Positions 1 through 9,117 of a stretch of DNA of 64,000 bases are shown one piece after another (position 1 is the stretch's first letter; the number at the start of each line of letters is the position of its first letter). The DNA lies in assembly GCF_028898845.1 (NCBI RefSeq), contig NZ_CP118575.1, forward strand, positions 248,001-312,000, written 5' to 3'. This DNA is from Streptomyces sp. WZ-12. GTDB lineage: Bacteria > Actinomycetota > Actinomycetes > Streptomycetales > Streptomycetaceae. A program made the translations under genes and the position numbers. The notes beneath the pieces are model-generated. The model was not told the origin of the DNA, made no database searches, and saw only the letters and a list, made by a program, of their open reading frames with translations.

Positions 1-606
1 GTCGAGGACCTGCGCACCTCCGCCCTCGTCGGCTGGGATGCGGCGAAGGAACTGCTCGGCTTCGACGGCCACCCCACCTCCGTCTACGAACGCTCCGCCG
101 ACAGCGACGTCGAACACGTCCGCGACCTGCTCGCCAGGACCACCAGCCCCCAAGCGCCGCACGAAGTCAAGGTCTCCAACCCCTCCGATGCCCTCGCAGC
201 CAAAGCCGCCTCCGAAGGCGCCTTCACCAAACTCCTCCTCGGACTCGGCGGCGTCGCCCTCCTCGTCGGCGGCGTCGGCGTCGCCAACACCATGATCATC
301 TCAGTGCTCGAACGCCGCCACGAAATCGGACTGCGCCGCTCCCTCGGCGCCACCCGCGGCCAGATCCGGCTGCAGTTCGTCACCGAATCCCTGCTCCTGT
401 CCGGCCTCGGCGGAATCGTCGGCATCGCCCTCGGCTCCCTCGCCACCTGGATCTACGCCACCACCAGCGCCACCCCCTGGCTGGTACCGCCCATCGCCAT
501 GGCCGCAGGATTCGCGGCTACCTTGCTCATCGGATCACTCGCCGGCCTCTACCCCGCCGTACGCGCCGCACGACTCTCCCCCACACTCGCCCTCCACACC
601 ACATAA
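1..606 (+). CDS. ABC transporter permease, FtsX/MacB-like, C-terminal part
   Basis: The frame is open from base 1, so the gene starts outside the window; 201 residues remain, ending at TAA 604-606. The signature stretch ERRHEIGLRRSLGATRGQI (about residues 103-121) follows one hydrophobic segment (about 77-100) and precedes two more near the C-terminus, as in the FtsX domain of MacB-type permeases. Such proteins pair with an ATPase to export peptides, lipids or antibiotics, or to transmit mechanical force across the membrane. The substrate cannot be told from this part. IS5 remnant sequence begins directly after the stop codon, so any downstream operon partner is lost. Confidence 0.9.
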   Translation, partial: VEDLRTSALVGWDAAKELLGFDGHPTSVYERSADSDVEHVRDLLARTTSPQAPHEVKVSNPSDALAAKAASEGAFTKLLLGLGGVALLVGGVGVANTMIISVLERRHEIGLRRSLGATRGQIRLQFVTESLLLSGLGGIVGIALGSLATWIYATTSATPWLVPPIAMAAGFAATLLIGSLAGLYPAVRAARLSPTLALHTT

Positions 607-812
607 CGACGTTGTCGACGAGTAACGGGTTGACCCGCGATTGATGATCTTGGTCACGTGTGGGGACATGAGGAGGGTCACGGGAGTTGTCCTGAGTGTG
701 ATGATCCGCCAGGCCCGTGTAGCTATCTCCCATCCCGCCTTCTGCGGTGTCCCGGAGCAGTTCCTGGGTGAGTTGGTGGCCGAGCTCGCGCCGCGCTGGG
801 AGGCGCGGTGCG
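607..812 (+). pseudogene. IS5-family transposase, N-terminal fragment
   Basis: The motif GTAACGGGTTGACCCGCGAT near 618 recurs, with one mismatch, at about 5183 as the outer end of another IS5 remnant, so it is a terminal repeat. The open frame 641-812 includes SHPAFCGVPEQFLGELVAEL, resembling the N-terminus of IS5-type (DDE_Tnp_4) transposases. It is cut at 813 by the end of an IS6 element. Only the left end of the element survives. Confidence 0.65.
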
Positions 813-1116
813 GGCGCTATCGGGTTGTTGTGGGTGGCGTGAGGTGATCTTGATGTTGGGTCGTTGTGGGAGGGGTCGGTCGTGGGGTCCGAGGGGGCGT
901 CGTCGTACAAGGGGTACTGCTTCCCGGCCGAGGTGATCGCTCACGCGGTGTGGCTGTATCACCGTTTTCCGCTCTCGTACCGGGAGGTCGAGGAGCTCCT
1001 CTTCGAGCGTGGCGTCGTCGTCTCGTACGAGTCGATCCGCGCCTGGTGCACCACGTTCGGCCCGGCCTACGCCAGACAACTGCGTCGCCGCCGGCCTCGC
1101 CCGGGCGACAAGTGGC
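813..1116 (+). mobile_element. IS6-family element, 5' fragment (copy 1 of 4)
   Basis: It starts at the IS6 terminus GGCGCTATCGGGTTGTTG and carries the first 84 or so codons of the transposase (start 864), including the N-terminal helix-turn-helix region up to PRPGDKW. It stops at 1116, where unrelated sequence and then an ISL3 element begin. The intact order is seen at 3606-4464. Catalytic residues are missing, so it is inactive. Confidence 0.85.
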
Positions 1117-1129
1117 GGGGATGTCAACT

Positions 1130-2612
1130 GGCTCTGTTCCGTAGTCGGTGGTGACGCTGGGTTCTGCTTATGGGAGGAGGATGCGGTGGCGGAGGAGGGC
1201 GAAGCCTGCTCGTCCGTGCATCTGCCTCATGATCCTCTTGGTGCGGGTGTTGACGCCCTCGGTGCGTCCGTTGTGGTAGGGCAGGGTGAGGCCGGCGTCC
1301 ACGGCGGCGCGGTCGAGTTCAAGGCCGTTGCAGAAGGTCTGCAGGTGGGGCAGGTCGGCGGCCCGGACTGCGGTGATCCATTCGGTGAGCCGGGCGTCGT
1401 TGCCCGCGGCCGGGGCCAGCAGCTCGGCGAACTCGCGGACGAGCCGGGCGAGTTCGGTCATCTCAGGACAAGCAGCGGTGAGAGCTTCCAGGAGGGTGGT
1501 CTCCTTGGTGCGCAGGTGTTCAGGGCGGGTGAGCAGGAGTCGGGTGGCGCGTCGCGGGGTGGTGACCGGGCGGTCGCCTTCGGCGCGGCCGTGGTTGAGG
1601 TAGCGGACCAGCAGGTTGGCGCTGCCGGTGTAGCCCAACTCCCGTATCTCCCGCAGCAGGTGGGTGACAGGGACTGCGGGATCGGCCGCGCGGCGGGCGC
1701 GCAGATGGTCGCGGTAGGGGTCGACCAGGGTGGGCCGGTACTGGGGAGCGATGCGCAAGGCCGTCGGCTCGGGGATGCGGGCGTAGCGTTTGACGGTGTT
1801 CAGGGCCAGTCCCAGACGGCGGGAGCAGTCGAGCAGGCCGACGCCCTGGCTGAGGAGGCCGTGGATTTTGTGCCAGCGCTCGCGGGTGGTCTGCTCACGG
1901 ACCCCGCCGGGGCGGGGCGGGTTGACGGTGGCCCAGCAGGGAGCATGGGCGCGGACCTCGGCCAGGACCTTGTCGCACACGTTGCGGAACAGGTGCCAGC
2001 GGTCGCTGACCTGCACCGCGTCCGGCAGTGCCCGCCGGATCGCCTCGGCGTAGGTGACCGATCCGTCCCGGCACACGACCTCGATTCCCCTCTTCCCGCG
2101 CAGCCAGGTCTCCAAAGTGGCGGCCTCGCGGTCGGGGAGAACCTCGACGCGCTGGCCGGTCTCGGCGTCGATGACGATCGTGGCATAGCGGTGCCGGCGG
2201 CGCAGGGCGAAGTCGTCGACCCCGATCACCCGTGGAACGCGGACCTGCGGCGCGGGGATGCGTCGCAGCAGGCGCAGGGCGGTGGCATACGAGACCGGTG
2301 TGGCCAGCCACCGGGTGAGCCGGGCTGCCGCCCGGCCGCATAACTCCTTGACCACCTTGGAGATCTGGCCGGTCAGACGCGTGGTGCGGCGTTGATGGCG
2401 TTCCAGCAGCCCCGGTATCTGTTCGCGGAAGGTCTGCCGCCGGCAGCCCAGGACAGGGCGGTGACCCGGACCGCCTCGCCGTCGCCCGCAACATCCTCGA
2501 TGACCAGCGCTGACAACCCCGAAAACACCACAGCCACAAGCTCGTTGACATCCCGCATGAGATGTCAACGACACGCATCACCCTTCGTCACCACCAACTA
2601 CGGAACAGAGCC
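1130..2612. mobile_element. ISL3-family insertion sequence (type a)
   Basis: Inverted ends GGCTCTGTTCCGTAGT(C/T)GG lie at 1130 and, in complement, end at 2612, giving a 1483-bp element. It carries one minus-strand transposase. The flanks (TGTCAACT left, AGAAGTTC right) show no 8-bp target duplication, so this is not a simple insertion. It separates an IS6 fragment on the left from an IS5 C-terminal fragment on the right. Confidence 0.85.
1168..2558 (-). pseudogene. ISL3-family transposase, internally deleted and frameshifted
   Basis: From the start at 2558 the protein begins MRDVNELVAVVFSGLSALVI, then loses the usual zinc-finger segment and resumes in another frame with PVLGCRRQTFREQIPGLLER. 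The rest of the ISL3 DDE domain is clear (VIGVDDFALRRRHRYATIVI, VSDRWHLFRN, ending MHGRAGFALLRHRILLP). The missing N-terminal DNA-binding cysteines and the frame change predict an inactive transposase. A continuous frame exists from 2574, but its first 55 residues are out of frame for the family. Confidence 0.8.
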
Positions 2613-2777
2613 AGAAGTTCGAACACCGTCCAAGCCACCCTGCGCGCTCCGGTCGAACGGACGATCTCCCGGATCAAGCAGTGGCGGATCTTCCGCCACG
2701 CCCGCATCAGCCCGACAGACTCACGTCAGTCGCCGCCGCGATCATCACCCTCATGATCTACACGTGAAAAACGCTCC
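2613..2777 (+). pseudogene. IS5-family (DDE_Tnp_4) transposase C-terminal fragment, copy 1
   Basis: The frame reads NTVQATLRAPVERTISRIKQ and then WRIFRHARISP, the conserved C-terminal helix of DDE_Tnp_4 transposases. A one-base deletion relative to the copy at 42401-42555 then breaks the frame before the final NRLTSVAAAIITLMIYT. The similarity between copies ends about 2777. In both copies the fragment directly abuts an ISL3 end. Confidence 0.7.
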
Positions 2778-2800
2778 TGGTCTCGCCGCGATAGAGCCTA

Positions 2801-3496
2801 TCACGCTAGCCAATGCCGTTCGTCTTCTTTTTCTGCCAACAGTCGGGCTCTATAAACCCGTGGTGTGACTTTGAGTTCTCGCGCAATTTGGTGAGTTTGT
2901 AGGTCGGATTCTTGTGCCGTGGCTAGTTGCACAGCAGTGATCAGTTTGCGAGATGCCCACAATTCTGCAGTGCGCTCCTGCATGATGTGGACAGTCGACT
3001 CCAATTCCTCATTCGCGTAGACACACTGACGGTGACCCAGTGTAACGTGTGCGAGCTGATGAGTAAGTACACAGCGTTTCTGGGTCGAAGTCAGATCCTT
3101 GTGACAGTAGACCCTTCTTTGGTCGGGGTCCCAGGCTGCCATTACATCTGGCAGCTCAATATATTGAATTGCGATGTCAAGTTTTTTCAACTCGACTTCG
3201 GGGTCGAATGCATTCGCCCTGGCTGAGTGTGAGTCTCTGTTTGGGGAGACGGGGGGCTGTTCCTGTGTCACGCTCGGACTGCCTGGCCCCTCTCTCAGGC
3301 TGGTACCGACTGGCTGGAATGCAGCCAGGTTAAGAAGAGACTCTGGCCCGGGCTGTTTCATCAGTGGGCGGAGTGCAACTTGAACGTCATAAGCGGGCGT
3401 TCCATTGAGTAGAGCATGCGTAGCGGCGCTGATTGATGAGTTGCGGGCTCTGACTGCTTCCTTGACTGCCTCGAGAAGGGAATCGAGACTGGTCAT
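2801..3496 (-). CDS. ImmA/IrrE-like metallopeptidase-fold protein with altered active site
   Basis: The 231-residue product (ATG at 3496; an in-frame start at 3595 would add 33 residues, and neither has a clear Shine-Dalgarno) has a C-terminal ImmA/IrrE-like region. The motif reads LTHQLAHVTLGH, where the family usually has HExxH; the catalytic Glu is Gln (codon CAG). The downstream ERTAELWASRKLI matches the conserved third-ligand helix, and a helix-turn-helix-like tail follows (ESDLQTHQIARELKVTPRVYRA, in two parts). Family members cleave phage or ICE repressors, act as stress regulators, or serve as toxins or antitoxins. Gln here suggests a binding-only role, or a pseudoenzyme. The gene has lower GC than its neighbours and is boxed in by IS remnants. 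Confidence 0.6.
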   Translation of the reverse strand: MTSLDSLLEAVKEAVRARNSSISAATHALLNGTPAYDVQVALRPLMKQPGPESLLNLAAFQPVGTSLREGPGSPSVTQEQPPVSPNRDSHSARANAFDPEVELKKLDIAIQYIELPDVMAAWDPDQRRVYCHKDLTSTQKRCVLTHQLAHVTLGHRQCVYANEELESTVHIMQERTAELWASRKLITAVQLATAQESDLQTHQIARELKVTPRVYRARLLAEKEDERHWLA

Positions 3497-3605
3497 GGAT
3501 GTCGGGTGCCGTAGGGTGTTGGTCACGTCTATCCAACGGCTGTTTTTTCGCGAAGGCACTTTTTTTGCGCTACTTGAGTGATCAAAGCTACACATTCAGC
3601 CCACA

Positions 3606-4464
3606 GGCGTTGTCGAGTTGTTGGTGTGGGTGGTGAGTTGGGGTGTGATGAGGGTGCGGGTGTGTTCGCGGTGGCGCCTTGGTCAGCCGGTCACGGTCGC
3701 GGCGGTGACGGTCTTCCAGACGGTGAAGTGTTCGGTCATTTCGGTGCGGTAGTCACTGGCTGTGAGCAGGTGCCGCCGGGGTCGGAAGTGTGAGGAGATC
3801 TGGGAGAAGCAGGCAAGGGATGTCTGGGCCGCTCCGACGGGGGGAAGTTCTTCATGGCGCGTTCGCGTTGTCTGGTGGGCTGTTGGCTGTTCTCGGCCCG
3901 GTTGTTTAGGTACTTCGAGGTGCGGTGCTCGACCGAGGGCATGACCTGGCGGTGGGTGGCGTCGTAGGAGCGGAGTTTGTCGGTGACGATCACGCGGGGC
4001 AGGTACGCGTACTCCTTGAGGAGCTTGCGGAAGAACCGCTTCGCCGCCGTGGTGTCCCGCTTGTCCGTGACGAGAATGTCGAGGACGTTGCCGTCCTGGT
4101 CCACCGCGCGCCAGAGGTAGCGCATCCGGCCGTTGACCTTGATGAACACCTCGTCCAGGTGCCACTTGTCGCCCGGGCGAGGCCGGCGGCGACGCAGTTG
4201 TCTGGCGTAGGCCGGGCCGAACGTGGTGCACCAGGCGCGGATCGACTCGTACGAGACGACGACGCCACGCTCGAAGAGGAGCTCCTCGACCTCCCGGTAC
4301 GAGAGCGGAAAACGGTGATACAGCCACACCGCGTGAGCGATCACCTCGGCCGGGAAGCAGTACCCCTTGTACGACGACGCCCCCTCGGACCCCACGACCG
4401 ACCCCTCCCACAACGACCCAACATCAAGATCACCTCACGCCACCCACAACAACCCGATAGCGCC
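3606..4464. mobile_element. IS6-family insertion sequence, full length (copy 2)
   Basis: The imperfect inverted ends GGCGTTGTCGAGTTGTTG (3606) and, in complement, GGCGCTATCGGGTTGTTG (ending 4464) bound an 859-bp element, a normal size for IS6. The flanks AGCCCACA and CCTGCCAG differ, so there is no 8-bp target duplication. IS6 elements move by replicative cointegration and often lose the duplication by later recombination. Confidence 0.85.
3683..4413 (-). pseudogene. IS6-family transposase, frameshifted near its C-terminus
   Basis: The start at 4413 gives the N-terminal HTH region and the DDE core (HLDEVFIKVNGRMRYLWRAV, VTDKLRSY, NNRAENSQQPTRQRER). At about 3840 the sequence GACGGGGGGAAG replaces GACGGAGCGGAAG seen at 19413. 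The net one-base loss moves the last 50 or so codons (SLACFSQISSHFRPRRHLLT ... TVWKTV) into another frame; the shifted frame stops at 3736. All three acidic catalytic residues precede the shift, so residual activity cannot be excluded. Confidence 0.8.
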
Positions 4465-4566
4465 CCTGCCAGCCGAAGCCGAAAAGGTTCGGGCTGACAC
4501 GATACTCGTACGAAACTTACGCTCGTCGCCTTTTATGCCATTTCCCGGAAGCGATCCCCGCTCATC

Positions 4567-5031
4567 TCAGCCAGCATTAACAGGCTTGGGCATGGGATTC
4601 AACTGAAATGTTGCCTGCCCGCTGTAAACCGGGGTTGGATCGGCCACAGGGTTTGTCCCCCCTGGAGGAATAAACTGCGCTGGCGTGTCAGGGGTGAACG
4701 TGTAACTCATCGGAGAATTATCGTTCACCACTACCGGATTCCCTTTAGTGTTCGTCTGGCGCGCCTTATGTCCAGCCGCGAGCGTAAATTTAATTTTCCC
4801 ACTACCCGGCGCGGAGGGTGCACCCAGCGTCGCCGGGGCGTTGTATTGAGCGACTGTCTCTGGTGAGATATTTTCAATATCCTGCGGAATGCAGACTACT
4901 TGACCTCCCGCCGAAAAGCCTCCCGTTCCATCCAGAGTGACGATAACGGGAGTTACCCAAGTCGGAACGAGAGGCATCGTGGGTACTGGTACATTAATTT
5001 TATCTCCCTTGCGAACTACAAGGTTTCCCAT
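4567..5031 (-). CDS. Small beta-rich protein, possible PAAR-like spike-tip component
   Basis: The 154-residue product starts MGNLVVRKGDKINV (ATG 5031, with GGAAGGG about 9 bases upstream; another ATG lies at 5037). It is rich in Gly, Pro, Thr and Val, has two Cys at most, and has no signal peptide or membrane segment. The pattern of short strands, 'GSGKIKFTLAAGHKAR', a central 'KGNPVVVND' turn and the end 'DPTPVYSGQATFQLNP' recalls small PAAR-like (DUF4280/DUF4150-type) proteins encoded with contractile injection systems; this is recognition by eye and is weak. It has lower GC than its surroundings, like the sheath gene at 45507-47579. It stands alone between IS6 and IS5 remnants. Confidence 0.5.
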   Translation of the reverse strand: MGNLVVRKGDKINVPVPTMPLVPTWVTPVIVTLDGTGGFSAGGQVVCIPQDIENISPETVAQYNAPATLGAPSAPGSGKIKFTLAAGHKARQTNTKGNPVVVNDNSPMSYTFTPDTPAQFIPPGGTNPVADPTPVYSGQATFQLNPMPKPVNAG

Positions 5032-5182
5032 TTGCATCACCCTTCCAGAGAGTCGTAAATGGCAGACCCCGTCACCCGTGAGCATCTCTCCTCGTTTGCT
5101 CTCTAGCAAGTAGGTGGTCCGTCATTCACCCAAATAGTCCTATTGCCTGCATGTACGAGGCAAGGCGAAGCCTGTCACGGCA

Positions 5183-5670
5183 TCTGTAACGGGTTGACCT
5201 GCGATTGATGTTGGGATGTGTTGGCCTGGAGGTTCGGCTGATGGTTGGTTCAGCGGGTCGCCGGGCGGACGAGGACGAGTTCGGTGCTGGTCCTGCGCCG
5301 GGGGATGCGCCTGGCGGCGCGGTCGGAGACCAGGGCGGCGACGGGCGCGGTGGGTTTCTCCGTAGGTTTCGCGGCGTCCGGCGTACCGCTGAAGCGGGCG
5401 CCACTGGCGGTGTTCGGCGTTGGCGTGCTCGACGCAGATCCGCCGGGAGGACTGGCGGCGTTTGTGTTGGCGCCATCCGTAGTACTCGGTCAGTGGGGCG
5501 TTGTCACCGTCGAGGCCATTCGGCTTCTTCGGCGGGGCCGAGTCCTGGTCGGGGAACTCGTTGGCGAGTCCGCGGTAGCCGTCGTCGACTTCGGCTTTCA
5601 CCGTAGGGTGGTGGCGGAACTGCTCGGCGATGCCTTCGGTGCGGACTGCGGTCTGGTCATGCATTCTGCC
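5183..5670 (-). pseudogene. IS5-family transposase, C-terminal half with frameshift
   Basis: The minus strand encodes GRMHDQTAVRTEGIAEQFRH, VDDGYRGLANEFPDQ, SAPPKKP and ICVEHANAEHRQWRPLQRY, the DDE_Tnp_4 catalytic half. A one-base shift near 5343 moves the terminal ALVSDRAARRIPRRRTSTEL into another frame. The outer end (about 5183) carries the same terminal repeat as the fragment at 607. It is cut off at 5670 by the IS30 remnant. Confidence 0.75.
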
Positions 5671-6293
5671 AGGGCGTTCGGCCCCGGCCGCCCGTCAACT
5701 TCCCCGATGATGGGGCGATGCGCATCTCCCACGAGGCGATCCACCAGGCCCTCTACATCCAGGGACGCGGCGGGCTGAAACGCGAGTTGACGGCCTGTCT
5801 GCGCACCGACCGAGCTCTGCGCGTCCCGCGGGCACGGACCCGAGGGCGGGGCAAGAAGTTCGTCACCGACGAGGTTAGGATCTCCCAGCGGCCCGCCGAG
5901 GCCGAGGACCGGGCGGTGCCCGGGCACGGGGAAGGCGACCTCATCATCGGCTTGAACAGCTCCGCGATCGGCACCCTGGTCGAGCGCACCACCCGCTTCA
6001 CCATGCTGCTGCACCTGCCGCCGATGCCCGGCCACAGCGGCCCCCGCGCCAAGAACGGCCCGGCCCTGGCTGGTCACGGAGCCAAGGCTGTGCGTGACGC
6101 GATCTCCGCGACGATCACGGAACCTGCCCGAACAGCTCCGCAAGTCGCTGACCTGGGATCAGGGCGCAGAGATGGCCCAACACGCCCACCTTCGCATCAA
6201 ACCGGCATCGAGATCTACTTCGCCGATCCACACAGCCCCTGGCAACGCGGCACCAACGAAAACACCAACGGCCTCCTCCGCCAGTACTTCCCC
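5671..6293 (+). pseudogene. IS30-family transposase fragment
   Basis: The frame reads VNFPDDGAMRISHEAIHQAL, then GEGDLIIGLNSSAIGTLVER and, at the end, YFADPHSPWQRGTNENTNGL, all typical of IS30 DDE transposases. The 5' third is missing. Two compensating frameshifts lie near 6118 and 6200 (the middle segment LPEQLRKSLTWDQGAEMAQH is in another frame). The 3' end is cut at 6293 by an IS3 end. Confidence 0.85.
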
Positions 6294-6679
6294 TGAGGTT
6301 CCCCCGAGATGCGGAGGATGGTGACAGAGGGTCAGATGGTTCTCATGAGAGGAACATCGACCATGGCTGCCCCCAGGAAGTACTCGCTGGAGTTGCGCGA
6401 GCGTGCGGTGCGGATGTACCGGACCTCCGACCCGAAGCCCCAGATCAAGCGACTGGCCATCGAGCTCGGCGTGCATCCCGAGGCCCTGCGCGGCTGGATC
6501 CGGCAGGCCGAGGCCGATGCCGGCGAGCGGGACGACCGGCTGACCAGCGACGAACGCGTCGAACTCGCCGCGCTTCGCAAGGAGAACGCCCAGCTCAAGC
6601 GCGCGAGCGAAGTTCTGCGGACGGCCTCGGCTTTTTTCGCGGCGCAACTCGACCCGACCCGGCCCAGGTGACGGGGCTC
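6294..6679 (+). mobile_element. IS3-family element type A, 5' part with intact orfA (copy A)
   Basis: It begins at the IS3 terminal repeat TGAGGTTCCCCCG and holds the whole orfA (6363-6671: MAAPRKYSLELRERAVRMYR through FFAAQLDPTRPR), a helix-turn-helix plus leucine-zipper DNA-binding subunit. It also keeps the T TTT TTC slippery heptamer used for frameshifting into orfB. orfB is cut at 6679 by the IS21 end. The complete 1323-bp form is at 43637-44959. Confidence 0.9.
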
Positions 6680-6796
6680 TGTGAACGGTCTCGTTATTCC
6701 CCAGGGCTGGGGTCACGTAATTCCCCAGCCCCTCGCGTGATCGGGGTCAGTCTGAGGACTTCTTGGGGCGCTTGTTCGGCCGGAAGCTGGGGCCGT

Positions 6797-7501
6797 TCAT
6801 GATGACTTGGTGGCTGGTGTTGATGAGCCGGTCCAGGAGCGACTCGGCGACGACGGGGTTTGGTTTGGGAAGAGCGGATACCAGTCGCTGGGCGCCCGGT
6901 TGCTCGTGATGATCAGGGACCGGCCCTGGCGTTCGCTGACCAGCTCGTAGAGGTCGTCGGCCTGGGCCGCGGTGAGCTGGCGCATGGCGAAGTCGTCGAG
7001 GATGAGGACGTCGGGCCGTACCAACTCGCGGATCCGTTTCGCCCAGGTGCGGTCCGCATGGCCGCCAGCCAGGTCCGCGAGGACGCGACTGGTCTTGGCG
7101 AAACGGACGTTGGCGCCCTGGCGGACGGCGAGATGGCCCAGGGCCTGGGCGATATGCGTCTTGCCGACCCCGACCGGACCGAACAAAATGACCGACTCCC
7201 CAGCGTGGAGCCAGCGCAGGGCTCCGAGGTCTCGGATCTGGGCGGCGGGAAGCTTGGAAGAAGCAGCGAAGTCGAACTCTTCCAAGGTGACCTGCTGCTC
7301 GAACCTCGCCCGGTGCAGGCGCCGTTGGAAGGCGACGGTCTCGCGGCGGGTAATCTCGTCCTGGCAGAGGATCTGGAGAAAGTCCAGGTGGCCGAGCTCT
7401 CCGCTGTGGGCCTGGGCCAGGCGGGCGTCGAGGGTTTCCAGCATCCCCGAGAGTCGCAGGGCCTTCAGCGATTCCCGCAGGGCGGTGTCCATCACGCTCA
7501 T
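6797..7501 (-). CDS. istB: IS21 helper ATPase IstB with altered C-terminus (copy 1)
   Basis: This AAA+ ATPase assists IstA in target selection. The Walker A motif GPVGVGKTHIA, the Walker B VLILDDFAM and the sensor ITSNRAPSDWYPLFPN are intact in 234 residues. Just after the LFPN codons the DNA contains the 5-bp unit CCAAA twice in tandem. This moves the usual tail (VVAESLLDRLINTSHQVIMN ...) out of frame, replacing it with SSPSRSWTGSSTPATKSS; the original tail would run to 6747. The copy at 58445 has the same change. Confidence 0.85.
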   Translation of the reverse strand: MSVMDTALRESLKALRLSGMLETLDARLAQAHSGELGHLDFLQILCQDEITRRETVAFQRRLHRARFEQQVTLEEFDFAASSKLPAAQIRDLGALRWLHAGESVILFGPVGVGKTHIAQALGHLAVRQGANVRFAKTSRVLADLAGGHADRTWAKRIRELVRPDVLILDDFAMRQLTAAQADDLYELVSERQGRSLIITSNRAPSDWYPLFPNQTPSSPSRSWTGSSTPATKSS

Positions 7502-9117
7502 CGAAGCGTCTCCTCGGCGTCGTGATGGACCTGGTCACCGAGATCGCCACCCGCGATCCCGGTGGATGCGACGGTCGCGAACAGCTGCTGGGGTCCGTGG
7601 AGGAAGGCGGCCGCTCCGGCATCGCCGCTGGTCTCGGGCTCGGGGTCGGTCTCGGTGCCGGCGACCAGGATTCCCTTGATGGTGCGATAGGAGGGATCAC
7701 CGACCGCGATCGCCTTCGCGCAGGCCGCTTCCAGCCGCGTCTCGCCGTACTTCTTGCGCAGGCCGAGAATCCCCTGGGCGGCGCGTAGCCGGTAGAGCGC
7801 GTTGATCTCCAGCAGCAGGTCGATGACGGTGCGGCAGGCGTCGCCGACCTCCGATGCCTGGGTGCGGCACCAGACCGGCGTCCGCATCTGGAAGGCGATC
7901 TTCTCCGGTGGGTAGTCACCCCGGTCGGTGCGTTTCCCCTGCTCAAGTGCCGCGTGAGTCTTGACCAGTTCACCGTTGAGGAAGACCTGGACCATCGTCG
8001 CGGTGGAGCGGACGTCGACCTTGCGGCCGATCAGTTTCCAGGGCACCGAGTAGAGGGTGCGGCCAACCTTGATGTGGATGTCGGGACCGACCGTCGCCGT
8101 CGACCAGCGGGCCAGGACGAACGCGATGGGCGGCAGCGGCAGCAGCGTCTCGGCCTCCACCGCCGCGAAGACGGCCGCCGGTGCCGCCCTGTCCAGCGGC
8201 CGGCAGTCACGGCGCCCAGCGACGTCGCGGCTCCAGACCACTGCCTCCTTCTGCATCTGTTCGAGCGAGGCGAACTCCCGGCCCCGCCAGAACGAGTCTC
8301 TGATATAGGGCATAGGCCGCTCGACCCTGGGCTTATCTTTTGGCTTCAAAGCGCGAGCTGGATCTACCAACGCCCCGTAGTGGGTGGCGAGTTCGGCATA
8401 CGCCTTGTTGATCTTCGGGTCGTAGAGGTCGGGCTTGTCGACCCCGGTCTTCAGGTTGTCGGGCACCAGCCGGCGCGGGACGCCGCCGAAGTACTCGAAC
8501 GCCGCGACGTGGGCCTCGGTCCAGGCGTGCTGATCGAGATGCACCACGGGCCGCATGAACATGTGCCTTGAGGCGGGCAGCACCATCACGAACGCCCAGA
8601 TCCGGTGCCGCTTGCCCGTCCTCGGATTGATCCACTGCCCCAGGAAGCCGTAGTCGATCTGGGCCTCCGAGCCCGGTTCGACTTCGTCCCGCAGGACCGT
8701 GACCTGCGACTTCTTCACCTCGTCGGGCAGCGTGTCGCGGATCCACCGGCGGAGGGAGGACTGGGAGATCTCCAGCTTGCGCTCGTCTCGCAGCCGCTGG
8801 TGGATCGTCGAGACGGTCACTTTCCCCAGCAGCGACTCGATGAAGTCACGGTGCAGGTCGATCTCCGGCCAGGTCAGCTGCCGCAGGCGCCGGTCGGCCA
8901 GCTCCGGGAACCACCCCTTGATCAGCTTCCCCCAGTCCGCCTCGCTCATCGGCGGCCCGCCCGGCGCGATCCCCGACGCCTCCGCCGGCGCCAGGTACTT
9001 CCTGACTGTCTTGCGGTCCACCCCCAGCGACCTGGCCAGATCGCTCTTCGAGCGGCCCGCGTACCAGTGGACGTAGATCTCGGTGATGTCGACCACGACC
9101 AGCGTTCTCCTTGCCAT
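7498..9117 (-). CDS. istA: IS21 transposase IstA (copy 1)
   Basis: The start is taken at the ATG giving MARRTLVVVDITEIYVHWYA (9117); an upstream in-frame start at 9207 would add 30 unlikely residues. The 539-residue protein has an N-terminal HTH (about residues 20-50, SLGVDRKTVRKYL), an integrase core with IDYGFLGQW and VPDNLKTGV, and a C-terminal beta domain (LYSVPWKLIGRKVDV). Its stop overlaps the istB start in ATGA, which indicates translational coupling. It is intact and could act if IstB is functional. Confidence 0.9.
   Translation of the reverse strand: MARRTLVVVDITEIYVHWYAGRSKSDLARSLGVDRKTVRKYLAPAEASGIAPGGPPMSEADWGKLIKGWFPELADRRLRQLTWPEIDLHRDFIESLLGKVTVSTIHQRLRDERKLEISQSSLRRWIRDTLPDEVKKSQVTVLRDEVEPGSEAQIDYGFLGQWINPRTGKRHRIWAFVMVLPASRHMFMRPVVHLDQHAWTEAHVAAFEYFGGVPRRLVPDNLKTGVDKPDLYDPKINKAYAELATHYGALVDPARALKPKDKPRVERPMPYIRDSFWRGREFASLEQMQKEAVVWSRDVAGRRDCRPLDRAAPAAVFAAVEAETLLPLPPIAFVLARWSTATVGPDIHIKVGRTLYSVPWKLIGRKVDVRSTATMVQVFLNGELVKTHAALEQGKRTDRGDYPPEKIAFQMRTPVWCRTQASEVGDACRTVIDLLLEINALYRLRAAQGILGLRKKYGETRLEAACAKAIAVGDPSYRTIKGILVAGTETDPEPETSGDAGAAAFLHGPQQLFATVASTGIAGGDLGDQVHHDAEETLR

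Noticed and set aside
1009..2343. Plus-strand 444-codon frame across ISL3a
   Set aside because: It is a shadow of the minus-strand transposase, which carries the ISL3 DDE motifs.
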